DNA of 55,461 nt from Bacteroidetes bacterium SB0662_bin_6 (GTDB lineage Bacteria > Bacteroidota > Rhodothermia > Rhodothermales > VXPQ01): contig VXPQ01000038.1 of assembly GCA_009839485.1 (NCBI GenBank), forward strand, positions 73,153-128,613. The letters run 5' to 3'. Of the stretch, positions 16,090-25,834 are shown piece by piece. Positions within the stretch are counted from its first letter, which is position 1. Each line of letters opens with the position of its first letter. The position numbers were made by a program, and so were the translations under genes. The notes under the pieces were generated by a model. That model saw only the letters and a program-made list of their open reading frames with translations. It was not told where the DNA came from and did no database searches.

Positions 16090-17111
16090 AAGAAATCCGT
16101 CATGGACTCTTTCAGCGGGCGGTACGTCACGCCGAGGACACGCTTGCTTTTGGAATTGTCGGCTATCCAGGGATGTCCGATGTTCCGGGACACTATCTTG
16201 CGGGTCATGCCTTTGCTTACCATGGGCGCCACGAGCCAGATCAACCATTTGGGCATCGTCCGCCGCGGAACCGGATAGTCTTTGCCGTATTTGTCGAGCA
16301 GCGTTCCGGCCATCTCCAGAAAGGTCGTATTATGGCCCGATACGATGTGACGCCCCTCGGCGTCGGGCAGATAGGCCGCAGCGATATGCGCCCGGGACAG
16401 ATCACGCACATCGACCGCTCCGATACGCAGATCCGGGACTCCCGCTTTCAAGGTGCCATCCCCTAACTGACGCACCAGATCGAAACTGCCTGATGTTCCG
16501 TGGGGACTGATCCCGGGGCCAAGCACCAGCGAGGGATTGATGACGACCAGTTTCCACCGGTTCTGCGCCCCGGCCATTTTCCAGGCCTCTTTCTCGGCAA
16601 CCGTTTTCGAAAAGGAATACGGCTGGTGATCAATGCTGGAGGTGGTATTCCATATCTCTTCCGTGAACACCCCGTTGGGCGTTTTTTCCAGATCGGCGCT
16701 GTCGCCGTAAATGGCAACACAACTGCTGGTAAGCACCACGCGCTGCACACCGGGTGTACGGTTGGCTTCTTCCAGTACGTTTCGGGTGCCGAGCAGCGCC
16801 GGATCAACCAGTTCTTTTTGGGGATCCGCAACCTCGATCCGGAAGGGTGAGGCCGTGTGAAAAACGATCGAACAACCGGCCATCGCATCCGCGTAAGACC
16901 CCTCGCTGAGCAGATCCGCCTTGAAGTATTTGATCGCGCCCGGCGTGCTTTCCGCAATCCTGTTCAGGTATTGCAACTTGTCCGCATTGTCCGGATCACG
17001 GACCGGCGCATGCACGGTGACGCCCGCCTGGAGAAGATCTTTGACAATCCAGCCAGCCACATATCCGGTGGCGCCGGTAATCATGACCGGGGAAGATGTG
17101 TCGATTTGCAT
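16029..17111 (-). CDS. Extended short-chain dehydrogenase/reductase (dihydroflavonol reductase-like)
   Basis: A 360-residue NAD(P)-dependent epimerase/dehydratase-type enzyme. The Rossmann motif TGATGYVAG is at 12-20, the catalytic Ser near 129-130 (VVLTSSCVAIYG), and Y165/K169 in PYSFSKT. The overall pattern is that of dihydroflavonol-4-reductase/cinnamoyl-CoA reductase-like aldehyde or ketone reductases. I chose the ATG at 17111 because the fold starts there; the reading frame stays open far upstream without a plausible domain. The last 20 codons overlap the convergent MBL-rhodanese gene. Confidence 0.88.
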   Translation of the reverse strand: MQIDTSSPVMITGATGYVAGWIVKDLLQAGVTVHAPVRDPDNADKLQYLNRIAESTPGAIKYFKADLLSEGSYADAMAGCSIVFHTASPFRIEVADPQKELVDPALLGTRNVLEEANRTPGVQRVVLTSSCVAIYGDSADLEKTPNGVFTEEIWNTTSSIDHQPYSFSKTVAEKEAWKMAGAQNRWKLVVINPSLVLGPGISPHGTSGSFDLVRQLGDGTLKAGVPDLRIGAVDVRDLSRAHIAAAYLPDAEGRHIVSGHNTTFLEMAGTLLDKYGKDYPVPRRTMPKWLIWLVAPMVSKGMTRKIVSRNIGHPWIADNSKSKRVLGVTYRPLKESMTDFFQQMIDSGAFEKRSFTTTGQ

Positions 17112-17333
17112 GGGTGTTTTTCGGAAGATTGAAAGTTGTGTCGAAGCCGGATCAAAGATAGCCCATAACTGCGAACGGAATCCGTTGCTGCGACTCTGAA
17201 AAATCCACATTGGCGTGATGCACGGCAGGATATATCTATGCCATTTTGTCACACTTTTCGCATTGGCACAGCCTTTGATCAACACGAAAGCAACATTCAC
17301 ACAACAACCCACCATCCTTATGAGAGGTACGTC

Positions 17334-17783
17334 ATGAACAACCTGGTACGTTTCACGCCGGTCAGCGGGTTGCAAAACATGCAGCATGAGATCGACCGGC
17401 TCTTTCACGACTTTTTCCCCACGAGAAGCTTCGGAAACCTGCGCACCGAAACGGCCAACTGGTCCCCGCGCGTGGACATCGCGGAATCGGAGGAGGAATA
17501 CATCCTCCACGCGGACGCGCCCGGCATGGCCAAGGACACGTTCGACATTCACTGGCAGGAGAACGTGCTGACCGTGAGCGGCGAACGGGAGCTTCCCGCC
17601 CTCGATGAGAGCGAGACATCGGTTCGCGCCGACAGGGTCCGCGGAAAGTTCGGGTTCTCTTATCGCTTGCCGAAGGCGACCGGCGACGGAGGACGCATCG
17701 CAGCTTCCTACGAAGCCGGAGTGTTGACCATCCGCATTCCGAAGGAGGAGGCCCGCCGCCCGCACCGCATCGCGGTGTCGTAA
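17334..17783 (+). CDS. Small heat shock protein, Hsp20/alpha-crystallin family
   Basis: A 149-residue holdase chaperone. The N-terminal arm begins MNNLVRFTPVSGLQNMQHEI. The alpha-crystallin domain (about 40-140) includes WSPRVDIAESEEEYILHADA, WQENVLTVSGER, GKFGFSYRLP and the GVLTIRIPK motif, followed by a short C-terminal tail. The ATG at 17334 is preferred because GAGAGG lies 7 bases upstream. The gene is monocistronic and ends in a strong terminator. Heat or stress induction is expected for the family; no sure regulatory box was found. Confidence 0.95.
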   Translation: MNNLVRFTPVSGLQNMQHEIDRLFHDFFPTRSFGNLRTETANWSPRVDIAESEEEYILHADAPGMAKDTFDIHWQENVLTVSGERELPALDESETSVRADRVRGKFGFSYRLPKATGDGGRIAASYEAGVLTIRIPKEEARRPHRIAVS

Positions 17784-17831
17784 CGCGGATCGTACACAAC
17801 CGGTCGGCTCAGGCCGGCGAAACCATGCATA

Positions 17832-17864
17832 AGCCCGCGCGGGACTGCCCCGTGCGGGCTTTTT
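17832..17864 (+). terminator. Strong rho-independent terminator after hsp20
   Basis: A 12-bp stem AGCCCGCGCGGG (17832-17843) / CCCGTGCGGGCT (17849-17860) has one G-U pair and a 5-base loop, followed directly by TTTTT. It lies between convergent genes. The A-rich flank on the other side is short, so it acts mainly on the plus strand. Confidence 0.88.
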
Positions 17865-17924
17865 GCGTACGTATACATAGACATGGTTCGGGGCAGCGCG
17901 GACCCGCAACCCGTTACTCCGGCG

Positions 17925-18836
17925 CTACCGATCCGGATTGGGCAACACCCGGAACCGTACGGAAGCGGTTGCGAAACTGCCGAACAGGCCGCGCCCGCCC
18001 TCCACATGATCGATCACATTAGGCACTTCGCCCGGTGCTAAGGTCGAACCGCCCTGGCCCCCCTGCTGTACCGCATTCGAACGCACAAAATCGAATACGT
18101 TGTCGTCGATCGCCTGAATCCGCATCTCGTTGAGGCCATAAAAGGCCAGCCCGATCCACGGATACCGGATGAGCATCCCGCCGCTCGGCGTCCGGTCGAA
18201 ATTTTCGCCGTTCAGAGGCGGCGACAAGGTCTCTCGAAGCGTAAAAACATCTTCGCCGATGGCATCGGCGAACGGGGTCAGATTCGTCGTATCGGGCTCG
18301 AGTGAAACCGTGGTGATCAGAAAAATGCTCTGGCGGCCGGGATAGAAGGGCTCCGTAATCTCGAACAGAGGCGCTTCGTCTGCATCGTACACAAACGTGC
18401 GTTCTTCCATATCCACAAAACGGAAAAGGGCAGGCACCGTCGTTTCCGACGTGACCGTTCCGGCTCCGGGAACGTCCACGACAAGGCGGTACGCCCGGAG
18501 CGGCAACACATCCACTACCTCCCGCGTGCGGTATCGCCCGGAAGCCGGGCGAGGAGCAAACAAATCCCAGGATGTCTCAACGCCGTTGCCTCCATTTTCG
18601 AGCAGTTCAATGCGCACTGTAGCGTCCGGCACGCCCTGGACAGCGGGATCGTAGGTTTCGTTGACCGGGAGCGTCCGGCTCACGGTAACATAGCCGACAG
18701 GTTGTCCGGCTTCGAGATAGCCTTCCACGACGATCTCTTCCTCGAACGCCGGCGGATCGACGGTGTCGCAACCGGACAACGCCGCCGCAAAAGCGGTCGC
18801 CGCAAGAACGAATATCCATGCTGAGGTCGAGCGCAT
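17925..18836 (-). CDS. DUF4249 family outer-membrane-associated lipoprotein
   Basis: A 303-residue lipoprotein with a lipobox at ALSGC (C23). The mature domain opens EEEIVVEGYLEAGQPVGYVTV and carries the beta-rich pattern of DUF4249 proteins. In Bacteroidota these sit beside TonB receptors and probably act as surface ligand-capture partners, comparable to SusD. It starts one base after the receptor stop, so the two form an operon with coupled translation. The substrate is unknown. Confidence 0.9.
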   Translation of the reverse strand: MRSTSAWIFVLAATAFAAALSGCDTVDPPAFEEEIVVEGYLEAGQPVGYVTVSRTLPVNETYDPAVQGVPDATVRIELLENGGNGVETSWDLFAPRPASGRYRTREVVDVLPLRAYRLVVDVPGAGTVTSETTVPALFRFVDMEERTFVYDADEAPLFEITEPFYPGRQSIFLITTVSLEPDTTNLTPFADAIGEDVFTLRETLSPPLNGENFDRTPSGGMLIRYPWIGLAFYGLNEMRIQAIDDNVFDFVRSNAVQQGGQGGSTLAPGEVPNVIDHVEGGRGLFGSFATASVRFRVLPNPDR

Positions 18837-18837
18837 G

Positions 18838-21090
18838 TCAGAAATCGAAGGTGAACGAGATGTTCGGCAGCGGCACGGGAATCTGCGGTATGTCGTTGCG
18901 TACGATATCCGCCGCATCGGTGAAATCGAAGAAATAAAACCAGATATTGCGCCGGTTGTATGCGTTGAGCACCTGCGCTTGCAGTTCGAAACCCGCCCCG
19001 AACAATGTGGTGCGCCAGGAAACGCCGAGATCCAGCCGGTGATAGGCGGGCAGGCGACGATTGTTGTATTTCGTGACCAGTACATTGTACCAATCCGAAT
19101 CGAACGGTGAATTCACGAGGCGGTATTGCCCGAGCGGTTCGGTGTAGGCCTGGCCGGTCGCATAGATCCAGACAGCGCTGGCCCGGAAAGCGCGCGATAT
19201 TTCGACATTGAGCACCGTCTTCACGTCCAGTGTCCGATCGTATTTGGGCGGATAAAACCTGAAATCGTTGACGATCGGAAACCGCCGCTCGGTCCGGCTC
19301 AGCGTGCCGGCCACGAACCCGTTCAAGCGCCCTTGCGAGCGCTGCAGGGTCGTTTCAAGGCCATAGGCACGGCCGTCCCCGACACGAAACAACTCGGAAT
19401 AGGCCAGCCCCCCCACGTCCTGTATGAAAGGATCCCATTCAAAGAGATTCTCCATCGTGCGGTAATAGGCCTCCACATCCAGATTGAAGCCGAACGGCGA
19501 GATGTGTTTCATGCCGATTACAGCCTGATTGCCGTGCGAAGGGCGTACCCCCTCTCCGGTGGCCAGCCAAGTGTCGAACCCCGGTACAAGTTCGCTGGTT
19601 ATGAGCGTAAGAAACTGGTAGTACCTCCCGTAGGCGGCCTGAAGCCGCAAAGCCGGCGTCGGTTCGTATTCGAACGACAGGCGGGGCGACGCCCGGAAAA
19701 ACCCGCCTTCCTCGAAATAATTGCCCCGGACGCCGCCTTCGACAGTCATGCGGGGCGTCGGTCGCCAACTGGTTTGCGCATACGCAGAGGTATACACGCT
19801 CCGGGTAAGCCAATCGATCGCCGTTTCCTCGTTGAAATCCGTGCGGAAACGCAAGGTCAGAAATCCTGACCAGAAACCGGCCTTCGCCGAAATATTCCCG
19901 CCGGGGATATATTCGAAATCGCCCTTGACGGAAATATCGTCTACCGTATTTTCGTTCTCGATAGGCGTGGCCGCCAGTTCGATCCTCGGCGTGTTGAAAT
20001 ACCGGGACCCCGTGAACGTAAAGTTGGAAAAGAGCTCCTGCGAAAAAAGATGAGTCCAGTTCACGCTCAGCGTCCTGTTCCCGTACCGGATACTTGCAAA
20101 TGCATCATCCACGATTTCGATATCGAGCACATCCTGCCCGGCGTAGAACGCAAGCGAAATAAGGTCCCTGTTCGACAGGTCGAAATTGAATTTCCCGTTC
20201 ACGTCCACAAAGTAAAACGCGTCCGGAATACCCTCCGTCCCGGACTGGCGCAAAAAATACAATAGCGGCTCGACGGTGGAGCGCCGCATCGCCAGCATAT
20301 AGGAACCCCGGTTCCACGGCCCCTCGACCATCGCCCGCGAAGAAAGCAAACCGATGCTGAGGCCGGCGTCGAATTCGCGCCGGTTGCCGTCGCGGTTGTA
20401 GATATCGACGACCGAACCCAGACGCCCGCCGTACTCGGCAGGGAACCCGCCCTTGTAGAGCCGCACATCCTTGATGGCGTCCGGATTGAACGTTGAAAAC
20501 ACCCCGAAGAAATGCGACGGGTTGTAGATGGTGGTGCGGTCGAGCAGAATGAGCGTCTGGTCCGGACCGCCACCTCGGATATAGAGACCGCTGGAATAAT
20601 CCGAAGCCGCTTTCACGCCGGGCAGCAGTTGCAGGGATCGGAATACGTCCGGCTGCAGAAGTGCCGGAAGCGACTTGATGAGCTGCGTCTGGAGCTGCTG
20701 TACGCCGACCTTGCGGGCTTCGTACAGTTCTTCCCGCTCCCCGGTGACCGTGATTTCCTCGATGTCCTGCTCTTCCGGAAGCAGTTCGATATCCAGCCGG
20801 CGCTGCTCGCCCGGGGCCAGTTCGAGCTCGACGCGTTCCGTACGATACCCGATGTAGGACACCGCAACCGTCAAGGCACCCTGAGGAATGTTCGTTACTG
20901 TGTAATACCCCGAGTTATTGGTGGCGGCGCCGATCAACGTACCCTCCACCCGCACATTCGCCAGGAGCAGTGTTTCCCCGGACGTGGCGTCGCGGACATA
21001 GCCGCTGAGCGAGGCGCTATCCTGAGCAAGTGTTGCTCCTGTAATCAACATAGACAGAAGCGCCGGCAGGAGACAATACGAAATACGCAT
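18838..21090 (-). CDS. TonB-dependent receptor with CarboxypepD_reg-like N-terminal domain
   Basis: A roughly 750-residue outer-membrane active transporter. After a signal peptide (1-23, ending TGATLAQ) there is a CarboxypepD_reg-like domain (about 27-105, SGYVRDATSGETLLLANVRV). A plug domain follows with LIRGGGPDQTLILLDRTTIYNPSH and a long beta-barrel ending NISFTFDF. The start is ambiguous: ATGs at 21135, 21114 and 21090 are in frame, and 21090 gives the best signal peptide. It is the first gene of a two-gene unit with the DUF4249 lipoprotein. It would need energy from a TonB-ExbBD complex. Confidence 0.92.
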   Translation of the reverse strand: MRISYCLLPALLSMLITGATLAQDSASLSGYVRDATSGETLLLANVRVEGTLIGAATNNSGYYTVTNIPQGALTVAVSYIGYRTERVELELAPGEQRRLDIELLPEEQDIEEITVTGEREELYEARKVGVQQLQTQLIKSLPALLQPDVFRSLQLLPGVKAASDYSSGLYIRGGGPDQTLILLDRTTIYNPSHFFGVFSTFNPDAIKDVRLYKGGFPAEYGGRLGSVVDIYNRDGNRREFDAGLSIGLLSSRAMVEGPWNRGSYMLAMRRSTVEPLLYFLRQSGTEGIPDAFYFVDVNGKFNFDLSNRDLISLAFYAGQDVLDIEIVDDAFASIRYGNRTLSVNWTHLFSQELFSNFTFTGSRYFNTPRIELAATPIENENTVDDISVKGDFEYIPGGNISAKAGFWSGFLTLRFRTDFNEETAIDWLTRSVYTSAYAQTSWRPTPRMTVEGGVRGNYFEEGGFFRASPRLSFEYEPTPALRLQAAYGRYYQFLTLITSELVPGFDTWLATGEGVRPSHGNQAVIGMKHISPFGFNLDVEAYYRTMENLFEWDPFIQDVGGLAYSELFRVGDGRAYGLETTLQRSQGRLNGFVAGTLSRTERRFPIVNDFRFYPPKYDRTLDVKTVLNVEISRAFRASAVWIYATGQAYTEPLGQYRLVNSPFDSDWYNVLVTKYNNRRLPAYHRLDLGVSWRTTLFGAGFELQAQVLNAYNRRNIWFYFFDFTDAADIVRNDIPQIPVPLPNISFTFDF

Positions 21091-21245
21091 GAACAGCGGC
21101 TGCCGCGACGGCATGACAGGGAAAAGAGGGGGCATCTTGTTTTAGCCCGGCGCCGGGAAAGGTTCCGGGGGATGGGATGCCTTGCTCGAACGGGCTCTGG
21201 ACCATCTCGGCATGAATTGCCGATGGGCTTTTGCGATAAAGACCG

Positions 21246-21737
21246 CTAACGTATCTGCTCATTTGGCAACCTATGGGTTAAATCCGAGTCGGGAAGGCCG
21301 GTGTAAATGTTGCCTTGAGCATTCTCCGTCTTCGGGATAAGCTCCGTGTACGGCACGATGTACGCCGGGTCCGGCGCAAGCATAGCGACCAGCCATAAGA
21401 TAACCTCGTCGTCCCACTCCTTGACGTCGGCACGGTCAACCACCGTGCCGCCAAGTTCAACGATATAATGGGCCACCTCCCTCGTCATGGGCTTGTACTC
21501 GCCCTTAATACCCACATTGCTGTCGTTAGTGGTCGCCTGAACGCGGAAAGAACGCCTTATCTCGTCCGGGCCAACTTCCTGATCGTACGGATAATACCAG
21601 TCGTACTGTTCAAGGTATTTGTTCCGGTAGTCGTTAAACACGTTGTCTGTGTTGCACGGCTCCTGCTTGTACTGCCACTGGATTTCCCGTATGTGGTCAA
21701 CAAGCGGATGGATGACTTTCTGATAGTCCGTCTGCAT
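21246..21737 (-). CDS. Hypothetical protein in low-GC island
   Basis: A 163-residue soluble protein that I do not recognise. It is rich in Tyr, Trp and acidic residues (YLEQYDWYYPYDQEVGPDEI) with no signal peptide or membrane span. The ATG at 21737 is chosen; an upstream in-frame ATG at 21824 would add an atypical Trp/Ser-rich stretch. It follows a DUF3883 nuclease-like gene on the same strand, and both have lower GC than the surroundings. A shared role, perhaps in defence, is only a guess. Confidence 0.6.
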   Translation of the reverse strand: MQTDYQKVIHPLVDHIREIQWQYKQEPCNTDNVFNDYRNKYLEQYDWYYPYDQEVGPDEIRRSFRVQATTNDSNVGIKGEYKPMTREVAHYIVELGGTVVDRADVKEWDDEVILWLVAMLAPDPAYIVPYTELIPKTENAQGNIYTGLPDSDLTHRLPNEQIR

Positions 21738-21886
21738 GGTTGTAGGGGTTATTTTCGTTAATAGGGACACCCATTTCATGCTCTGAGATGACCACGACAA
21801 GGGCCACATCTTTTTTCGGGCCACCGAAGTTACCAGGAAGCCAAGCAGAAAAAAAACTCGTGGGACAGAAAAATGCGCCTTTAATA

Positions 21887-21917
21887 CCCTTTTATGAGTA
21901 GAAATTACTCAAAAGGG
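21887..21917 (-). terminator. Hairpin between the two island genes
   Basis: CCCTTTT-AT-GAGTA (21887-21900) pairs with TACTC-AAAAGGG (21906-21917) around a 5-base loop; the AT is a 2-base bulge. It lies 49 bases after the DUF3883 stop on the minus strand. No T-run follows directly, so an operator or attenuator for the next gene is the alternative. Confidence 0.4.
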
Positions 21918-21965
21918 ATAAAGCGGATCATTGGAGCCCGGCGAGATCCGCCGAAATCTGCCCAA

Positions 21966-22841
21966 TCAAAACCGACCCACCTCTGCCCTATACAGCTGTG
22001 GGGCAAGAGCAACATGCTGCTTAATACATCCCGGAAGCGAGAACATACGAGGATCGCGGCTAAAAGAAAACAGTCGATACAATGCATACTGCGATTCCTT
22101 TTTCTCCGAAAAGGCAACTTCGTTCTGTGTAATTAAAAATGGCTGATACATACCGCTATTGGTGGTTTTCACTTCGATAAACAGTTTATCATCCGTTTCA
22201 CCATCAAACGAACGGATGTCATACCCCGCGCCATCGCCCTTCTCCTTGCTTGTCCATTCTACGTCGGAAAGCAAATCGTCGCGCCCAGCACGCCGCAGAC
22301 GAAATTTTTCATATTCCAACACAAATTCCTCTCCTCGTTCACCGAGTTGTCTGTTACGCGCTTCCCGCGCGGCGTAGTCGATACGGCGCGGTCGAGCGGT
22401 ATACCCGAGAGCAGGCCCCGATACAATGTCTTTTCTTGGAGGCGTAATTTTTTTCTCCGGAGGATCAACAAGAACCTCGTCAAAAAATGACCCATCAAAT
22501 AACATGCCCCTTTCCTGATTCAGTTTATCTTCTTGGGTAATCAGGTTATTTTCTTCTTTGCCCAGCCTGTCTATTACCACGTCCCGTAACAGTCTTTGAT
22601 AATTTTTCGCGGGGCGATAACCTCGTATATACACGTGACCTTCCTCCAATAAGATCGCGGATATATTCCCATGTTTAAATTCTATGGCCCCCTCAGACCT
22701 GTTATTCAGCTTCCCTTGCAGCACTCGAAGATGCTCCGCTTTAATAAAGGGCTCTCCACGACATTCGCGCGACAACATATCGATATAATCGGCAACGATC
22801 GCTTCACACTCCACCCTGCTCCATGTATCGCCTCGGGGCAT
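21966..22841 (-). CDS. DUF3883 (PD-(D/E)XK nuclease-like) protein
   Basis: A 291-residue protein. The N-terminal module (about 1-100) reads SRVECEAIVADYIDMLSREC and FKHGNISAILLEEGHVYIRGY, a segment often found ahead of HNH or DUF3883 domains in restriction-like proteins. The C-terminal DUF3883 domain (about 160-280) has RQLGERGEEFVLEYE, GAGYDIRSFDG and FIEVKTTNSG. The Asp and the E-V-K triad match a PD-(D/E)XK nuclease core. Such proteins occur in restriction and phage-defence loci, where they cleave or sense DNA. DNA here is visibly AT-richer than the neighbours, suggesting horizontal transfer. Confidence 0.85.
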   Translation of the reverse strand: MPRGDTWSRVECEAIVADYIDMLSRECRGEPFIKAEHLRVLQGKLNNRSEGAIEFKHGNISAILLEEGHVYIRGYRPAKNYQRLLRDVVIDRLGKEENNLITQEDKLNQERGMLFDGSFFDEVLVDPPEKKITPPRKDIVSGPALGYTARPRRIDYAAREARNRQLGERGEEFVLEYEKFRLRRAGRDDLLSDVEWTSKEKGDGAGYDIRSFDGETDDKLFIEVKTTNSGMYQPFLITQNEVAFSEKKESQYALYRLFSFSRDPRMFSLPGCIKQHVALAPQLYRAEVGRF

Positions 22842-23218
22842 CTATCAAGGTTTGGGAAAATCAAAAAGGCTTCCAGAGTATAATCTTACGAGCCAGGCAG
22901 AACACCCTGCATGGCGCTTTTCGTGTAAAAGAATACATCCCGGAGCCTGCCCTGTCAAGCAGAACAAGCCGGATTATGCCCTGAATACAGCGTCTTGATT
23001 TTTCGCCCGGCGCCCCTATCTCGCACCTCCCGCCCCCTCTCCTGTCACCCCTTCACGAAATTTTCCTTTAATTCCTTGCATATCAAGGACTTGTGAAGTT
23101 TTAGGAAAGGGCCGAAAAGTTGCAGCACAGGGCCGAATTTCGTATTTTACAGCGATAGGGTCTTTCCCGGATTTCCTCCGGGAAACATCGAGGCAATTCC
23201 AACCGGCACGCAATCCAT
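22842..23218. other. 377-base divergent intergenic region before gyrA
   Basis: This spacer serves the DUF3883 gene (minus) and gyrA (plus). It holds a palindrome CCTTG-CATAT-CAAGG (23074-23088) and the gyrA promoter candidate at 23120. No convincing ORF is present; the rest shows no structure I can name. Confidence 0.5.
23120..23149 (+). promoter_or_regulatory. Candidate gyrA promoter
   Basis: TTGCAG (23120-23125), a 17-base spacer and TATTTTA (23143-23149) lie 70 bases before the gyrA ATG. Confidence 0.5.
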
Positions 23219-25786
23219 ATGGAACAGGACGACTCGCGGATCATCCCGATCAATATCGAGGAGGAAATGAAGTCCTCGTACATCGATTATTCGATGTCGG
23301 TGATCGTAAGCCGGGCGCTGCCGGACATCCGCGACGGGCTCAAGCCCGTACACCGGCGCGTGCTGTACGGAATGAGCGATCTGGGCCTGACGGCAGGGGC
23401 CGGCTACAAGAAAAGCGCCCGCCTGGTCGGGGAAGTGCTCGGGAAGTACCACCCGCACGGGGACGGTTCGGTGTACGACACCATGGTGCGCATGGCCCAG
23501 CATTTCTCCATGCGGTCCCCGCTCGTGGACGGACAGGGTAACTTCGGCTCGATCGACGGAGACGCCGCCGCCGCCATGCGGTATACGGAAGCCCGGATGA
23601 CGCGCATCGCGGAGGAAATGCTCCGGGACATCCAGAAGGAAACCGTCAATTTTCAAGAGAACTTCGACGGCTCCCTCGAAGAACCGTCCGTATTGCCTGC
23701 GGCGATTCCCAATCTGCTCCTGAACGGCTCCGACGGCATTGCCGTGGGGATGGCCACGAAAATCCCTCCGCATAATCTGAAGGAAACGGTCAACGCCGTC
23801 ATTGCTTATATCGACGACGACGCCATTGGCGTCGATGGCCTGATGGAGCACCTGCCGGCGCCCGACTTTCCTACGGGCGGCATCATCTACGGCTACGCAG
23901 GCGTGCAGGAAGCGTACCGGACGGGCCGCGGCCGCATTGTGATGCGCGCCAAAATGCACGAGGAAGAAATTCGAGCCGGGAGAGACGCGCTCATCATTAC
24001 GGAAATCCCCTACCAGGTCAACAAGAGTTCGCTGCTCGAAAAAATCGCCCACCATGTCAAGGAAAAGCGCATCGAGGGCATCAGCGACCTGCGCGACGAA
24101 TCCGACCGCGACGGCCTGCGCATCGTGGTCGAGATAAAAAACGACGCGATGCCGCTCGTCGTGCAGAACCAGCTGTACAAATACACGCAGTGCCAGCAGT
24201 CCTTCGGCGTGAATATGGTGGCGCTGGTGAACGGCCGGCCGAAGACCATCACGCTGAAAGACGCCGTACAGCACTATGTGAAGCACCGGCACGAGATCGT
24301 GGAGCGGCGCACCCGGTTCGATCTGCGCAAGGCGCAGGATCGGGCGCACATCCTTGAAGGCCTCACGATCGCGCTCGACCATCTCGACCAGGTCATTACG
24401 ATCATCCGCCATTCGGAGGATACCGACACGGCCCGCGCCAACCTGATGGAAGGGGTCTATCCGGCCCAGTTGACGGCCGCGCAACTCAAGCGACTCGGCC
24501 TGCCGCCTGCGGACGGCCCCATGTTCTCGCTTACGCAGCCCCAGGCCGACGCTATTCTTGCGCTGCGGCTGAGCCGCCTGACGGGCCTCGAGCGCCAGAA
24601 AATCGAGCAGGAATACCGGGACGTCCTTGAGGAAATAGGCCGTCTCGAAAACATTCTCGCCGAACGCGGTCTGCGCATGCAGATCATCAAGGACGAGTTG
24701 CTCGATATCCGGGAGAAGTACGCCGACGAGCGGCGCACGGAGATCGACTACATGGGCGGGGGCGAGTTCGAGATGGAGGACATGATCGAAGAGGAGCAGG
24801 TCGTCGTGACCATCTCGCACCAGGCGCTGATCAAACGGACCTCCCTTGCCGAATACCGTCAGCAGGGACGGGGCGGCGTGGGCATGAAAGGGACCGGAAA
24901 ACGGGACGAGGATTATGTCGAGCACATGTTCGTCTCATCCACGCACGACTATCTGCTGTATTTCACCGATCACGGCCAGTGCTACTCGCTGCGCGTCTAT
25001 GAGATACCGGACGGATCGCGCACCGCCAAAGGCAGATCGATCCGTAACCTGATACAGATCGACCATGAGGACCGCGTGCGGGCCGTGCTGGCGGTGCCGA
25101 AAGCGCAGTTCACAGACGAGGAGTTCCGCAAAACGCATTACGTCATGATGGCCACGCGCAAGGGGCTGGTCAAGAAGACGGCGCTGGAAGCCTTCAAGCG
25201 CCCGTTGCGGTCGGGGATCATCGCCATCTCCATCGTGGAGGGAGACGAGCTGATCGAGGCCCGGCTGACGAGCGGCAATGCCCATGTGTTTCTGGCTTCG
25301 TCGGGCGGCAAGGCCATTCGCTTCGACGAAAAGGAAGCCCGGCCCATGGGACGCGACACGCGCGGCGTGCGAGGCATTTCGCTGCGTGGGGATGAAGATG
25401 TGGTCGGGATGGTCGTGACGGAAAACGGGGAACGCGAGATTCTCGCCATCAGCGAAAACGGCTACGGAAAACGCAGCCGCATGGAAGATTACACGCCGCA
25501 GGGACGAGGCGGCATGGGGCGCATCACGCTCAAAACGACGGAAAGAGTGGGACCGCTGGTGGCCATCCGGGATGTGGTAGGCGACGACGACCTGATGATC
25601 GTAACCCGGAAAGGCCTGATGATCCGCATGAACGTAGGCGACATTTCGGTGCAGGGTCGGAATACGCAGGGCGTCCGCCTCATCAACCTGAAAGAAGGGG
25701 ACGCTATCGCCGACGTCACCCGCCTCGTGATCGAGGAAAACGACGAGGAAGGAGAAGAAGAAGCGGAAAATGCGAAAGAAGAGTAG
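23219..25786 (+). CDS. gyrA: DNA gyrase subunit A
   Basis: An 855-residue type II topoisomerase subunit that cuts and rejoins DNA to introduce negative supercoils with GyrB. Numbering matches E. coli over the active site: catalytic Tyr122 in MRYTEARM, and the quinolone-determining loop [11 protein letters not shown] with G83, S84 and D87. Position 83, Ser in quinolone-sensitive E. coli, is Gly here. The GyrA box QGRGGVG marks the C-terminal DNA-wrapping domain, confirming gyrase rather than topoisomerase IV, with a second PQGRGGMG blade later. The C-terminus is very acidic ([17 protein letters not shown]). It is monocistronic, with promoter and terminator candidates on either side. Confidence 0.97.
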   Translation: MEQDDSRIIPINIEEEMKSSYIDYSMSVIVSRALPDIRDGLKPVHRRVLYGMSDLGLTAGAGYKKSARLVGEVLGKYHPHGDGSVYDTMVRMAQHFSMRSPLVDGQGNFGSIDGDAAAAMRYTEARMTRIAEEMLRDIQKETVNFQENFDGSLEEPSVLPAAIPNLLLNGSDGIAVGMATKIPPHNLKETVNAVIAYIDDDAIGVDGLMEHLPAPDFPTGGIIYGYAGVQEAYRTGRGRIVMRAKMHEEEIRAGRDALIITEIPYQVNKSSLLEKIAHHVKEKRIEGISDLRDESDRDGLRIVVEIKNDAMPLVVQNQLYKYTQCQQSFGVNMVALVNGRPKTITLKDAVQHYVKHRHEIVERRTRFDLRKAQDRAHILEGLTIALDHLDQVITIIRHSEDTDTARANLMEGVYPAQLTAAQLKRLGLPPADGPMFSLTQPQADAILALRLSRLTGLERQKIEQEYRDVLEEIGRLENILAERGLRMQIIKDELLDIREKYADERRTEIDYMGGGEFEMEDMIEEEQVVVTISHQALIKRTSLAEYRQQGRGGVGMKGTGKRDEDYVEHMFVSSTHDYLLYFTDHGQCYSLRVYEIPDGSRTAKGRSIRNLIQIDHEDRVRAVLAVPKAQFTDEEFRKTHYVMMATRKGLVKKTALEAFKRPLRSGIIAISIVEGDELIEARLTSGNAHVFLASSGGKAIRFDEKEARPMGRDTRGVRGISLRGDEDVVGMVVTENGEREILAISENGYGKRSRMEDYTPQGRGGMGRITLKTTERVGPLVAIRDVVGDDDLMIVTRKGLMIRMNVGDISVQGRNTQGVRLINLKEGDAIADVTRLVIEENDEEGEEEAENAKEE

Positions 25787-25792
25787 CGGATC

Positions 25793-25816
25793 AGGCGCGA
25801 TTTTTAGTGCGCGCCT
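25793..25816 (+). terminator. Candidate gyrA terminator
   Basis: AGGCGCG (25793-25799) and CGCGCCT (25810-25816) form a perfect 7-bp stem, 6 bases after the stop. The T5 run is in the loop; a second T-run lies at 25830-25834. Confidence 0.45.
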
Positions 25817-25834
25817 CTGGACTATACGATTTTT

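Noticed and set aside
17264-17278. Sigma-54 promoter (TGGCAC, five bases, TTGA) before hsp20
   Set aside because: The -12 GC is replaced by GA, and no sigma-54 activator or site is nearby; probably chance.
23147-24925. 592-codon minus-strand ORF opposite gyrA
   Set aside because: Antisense shadow of GyrA codons; no domain visible.
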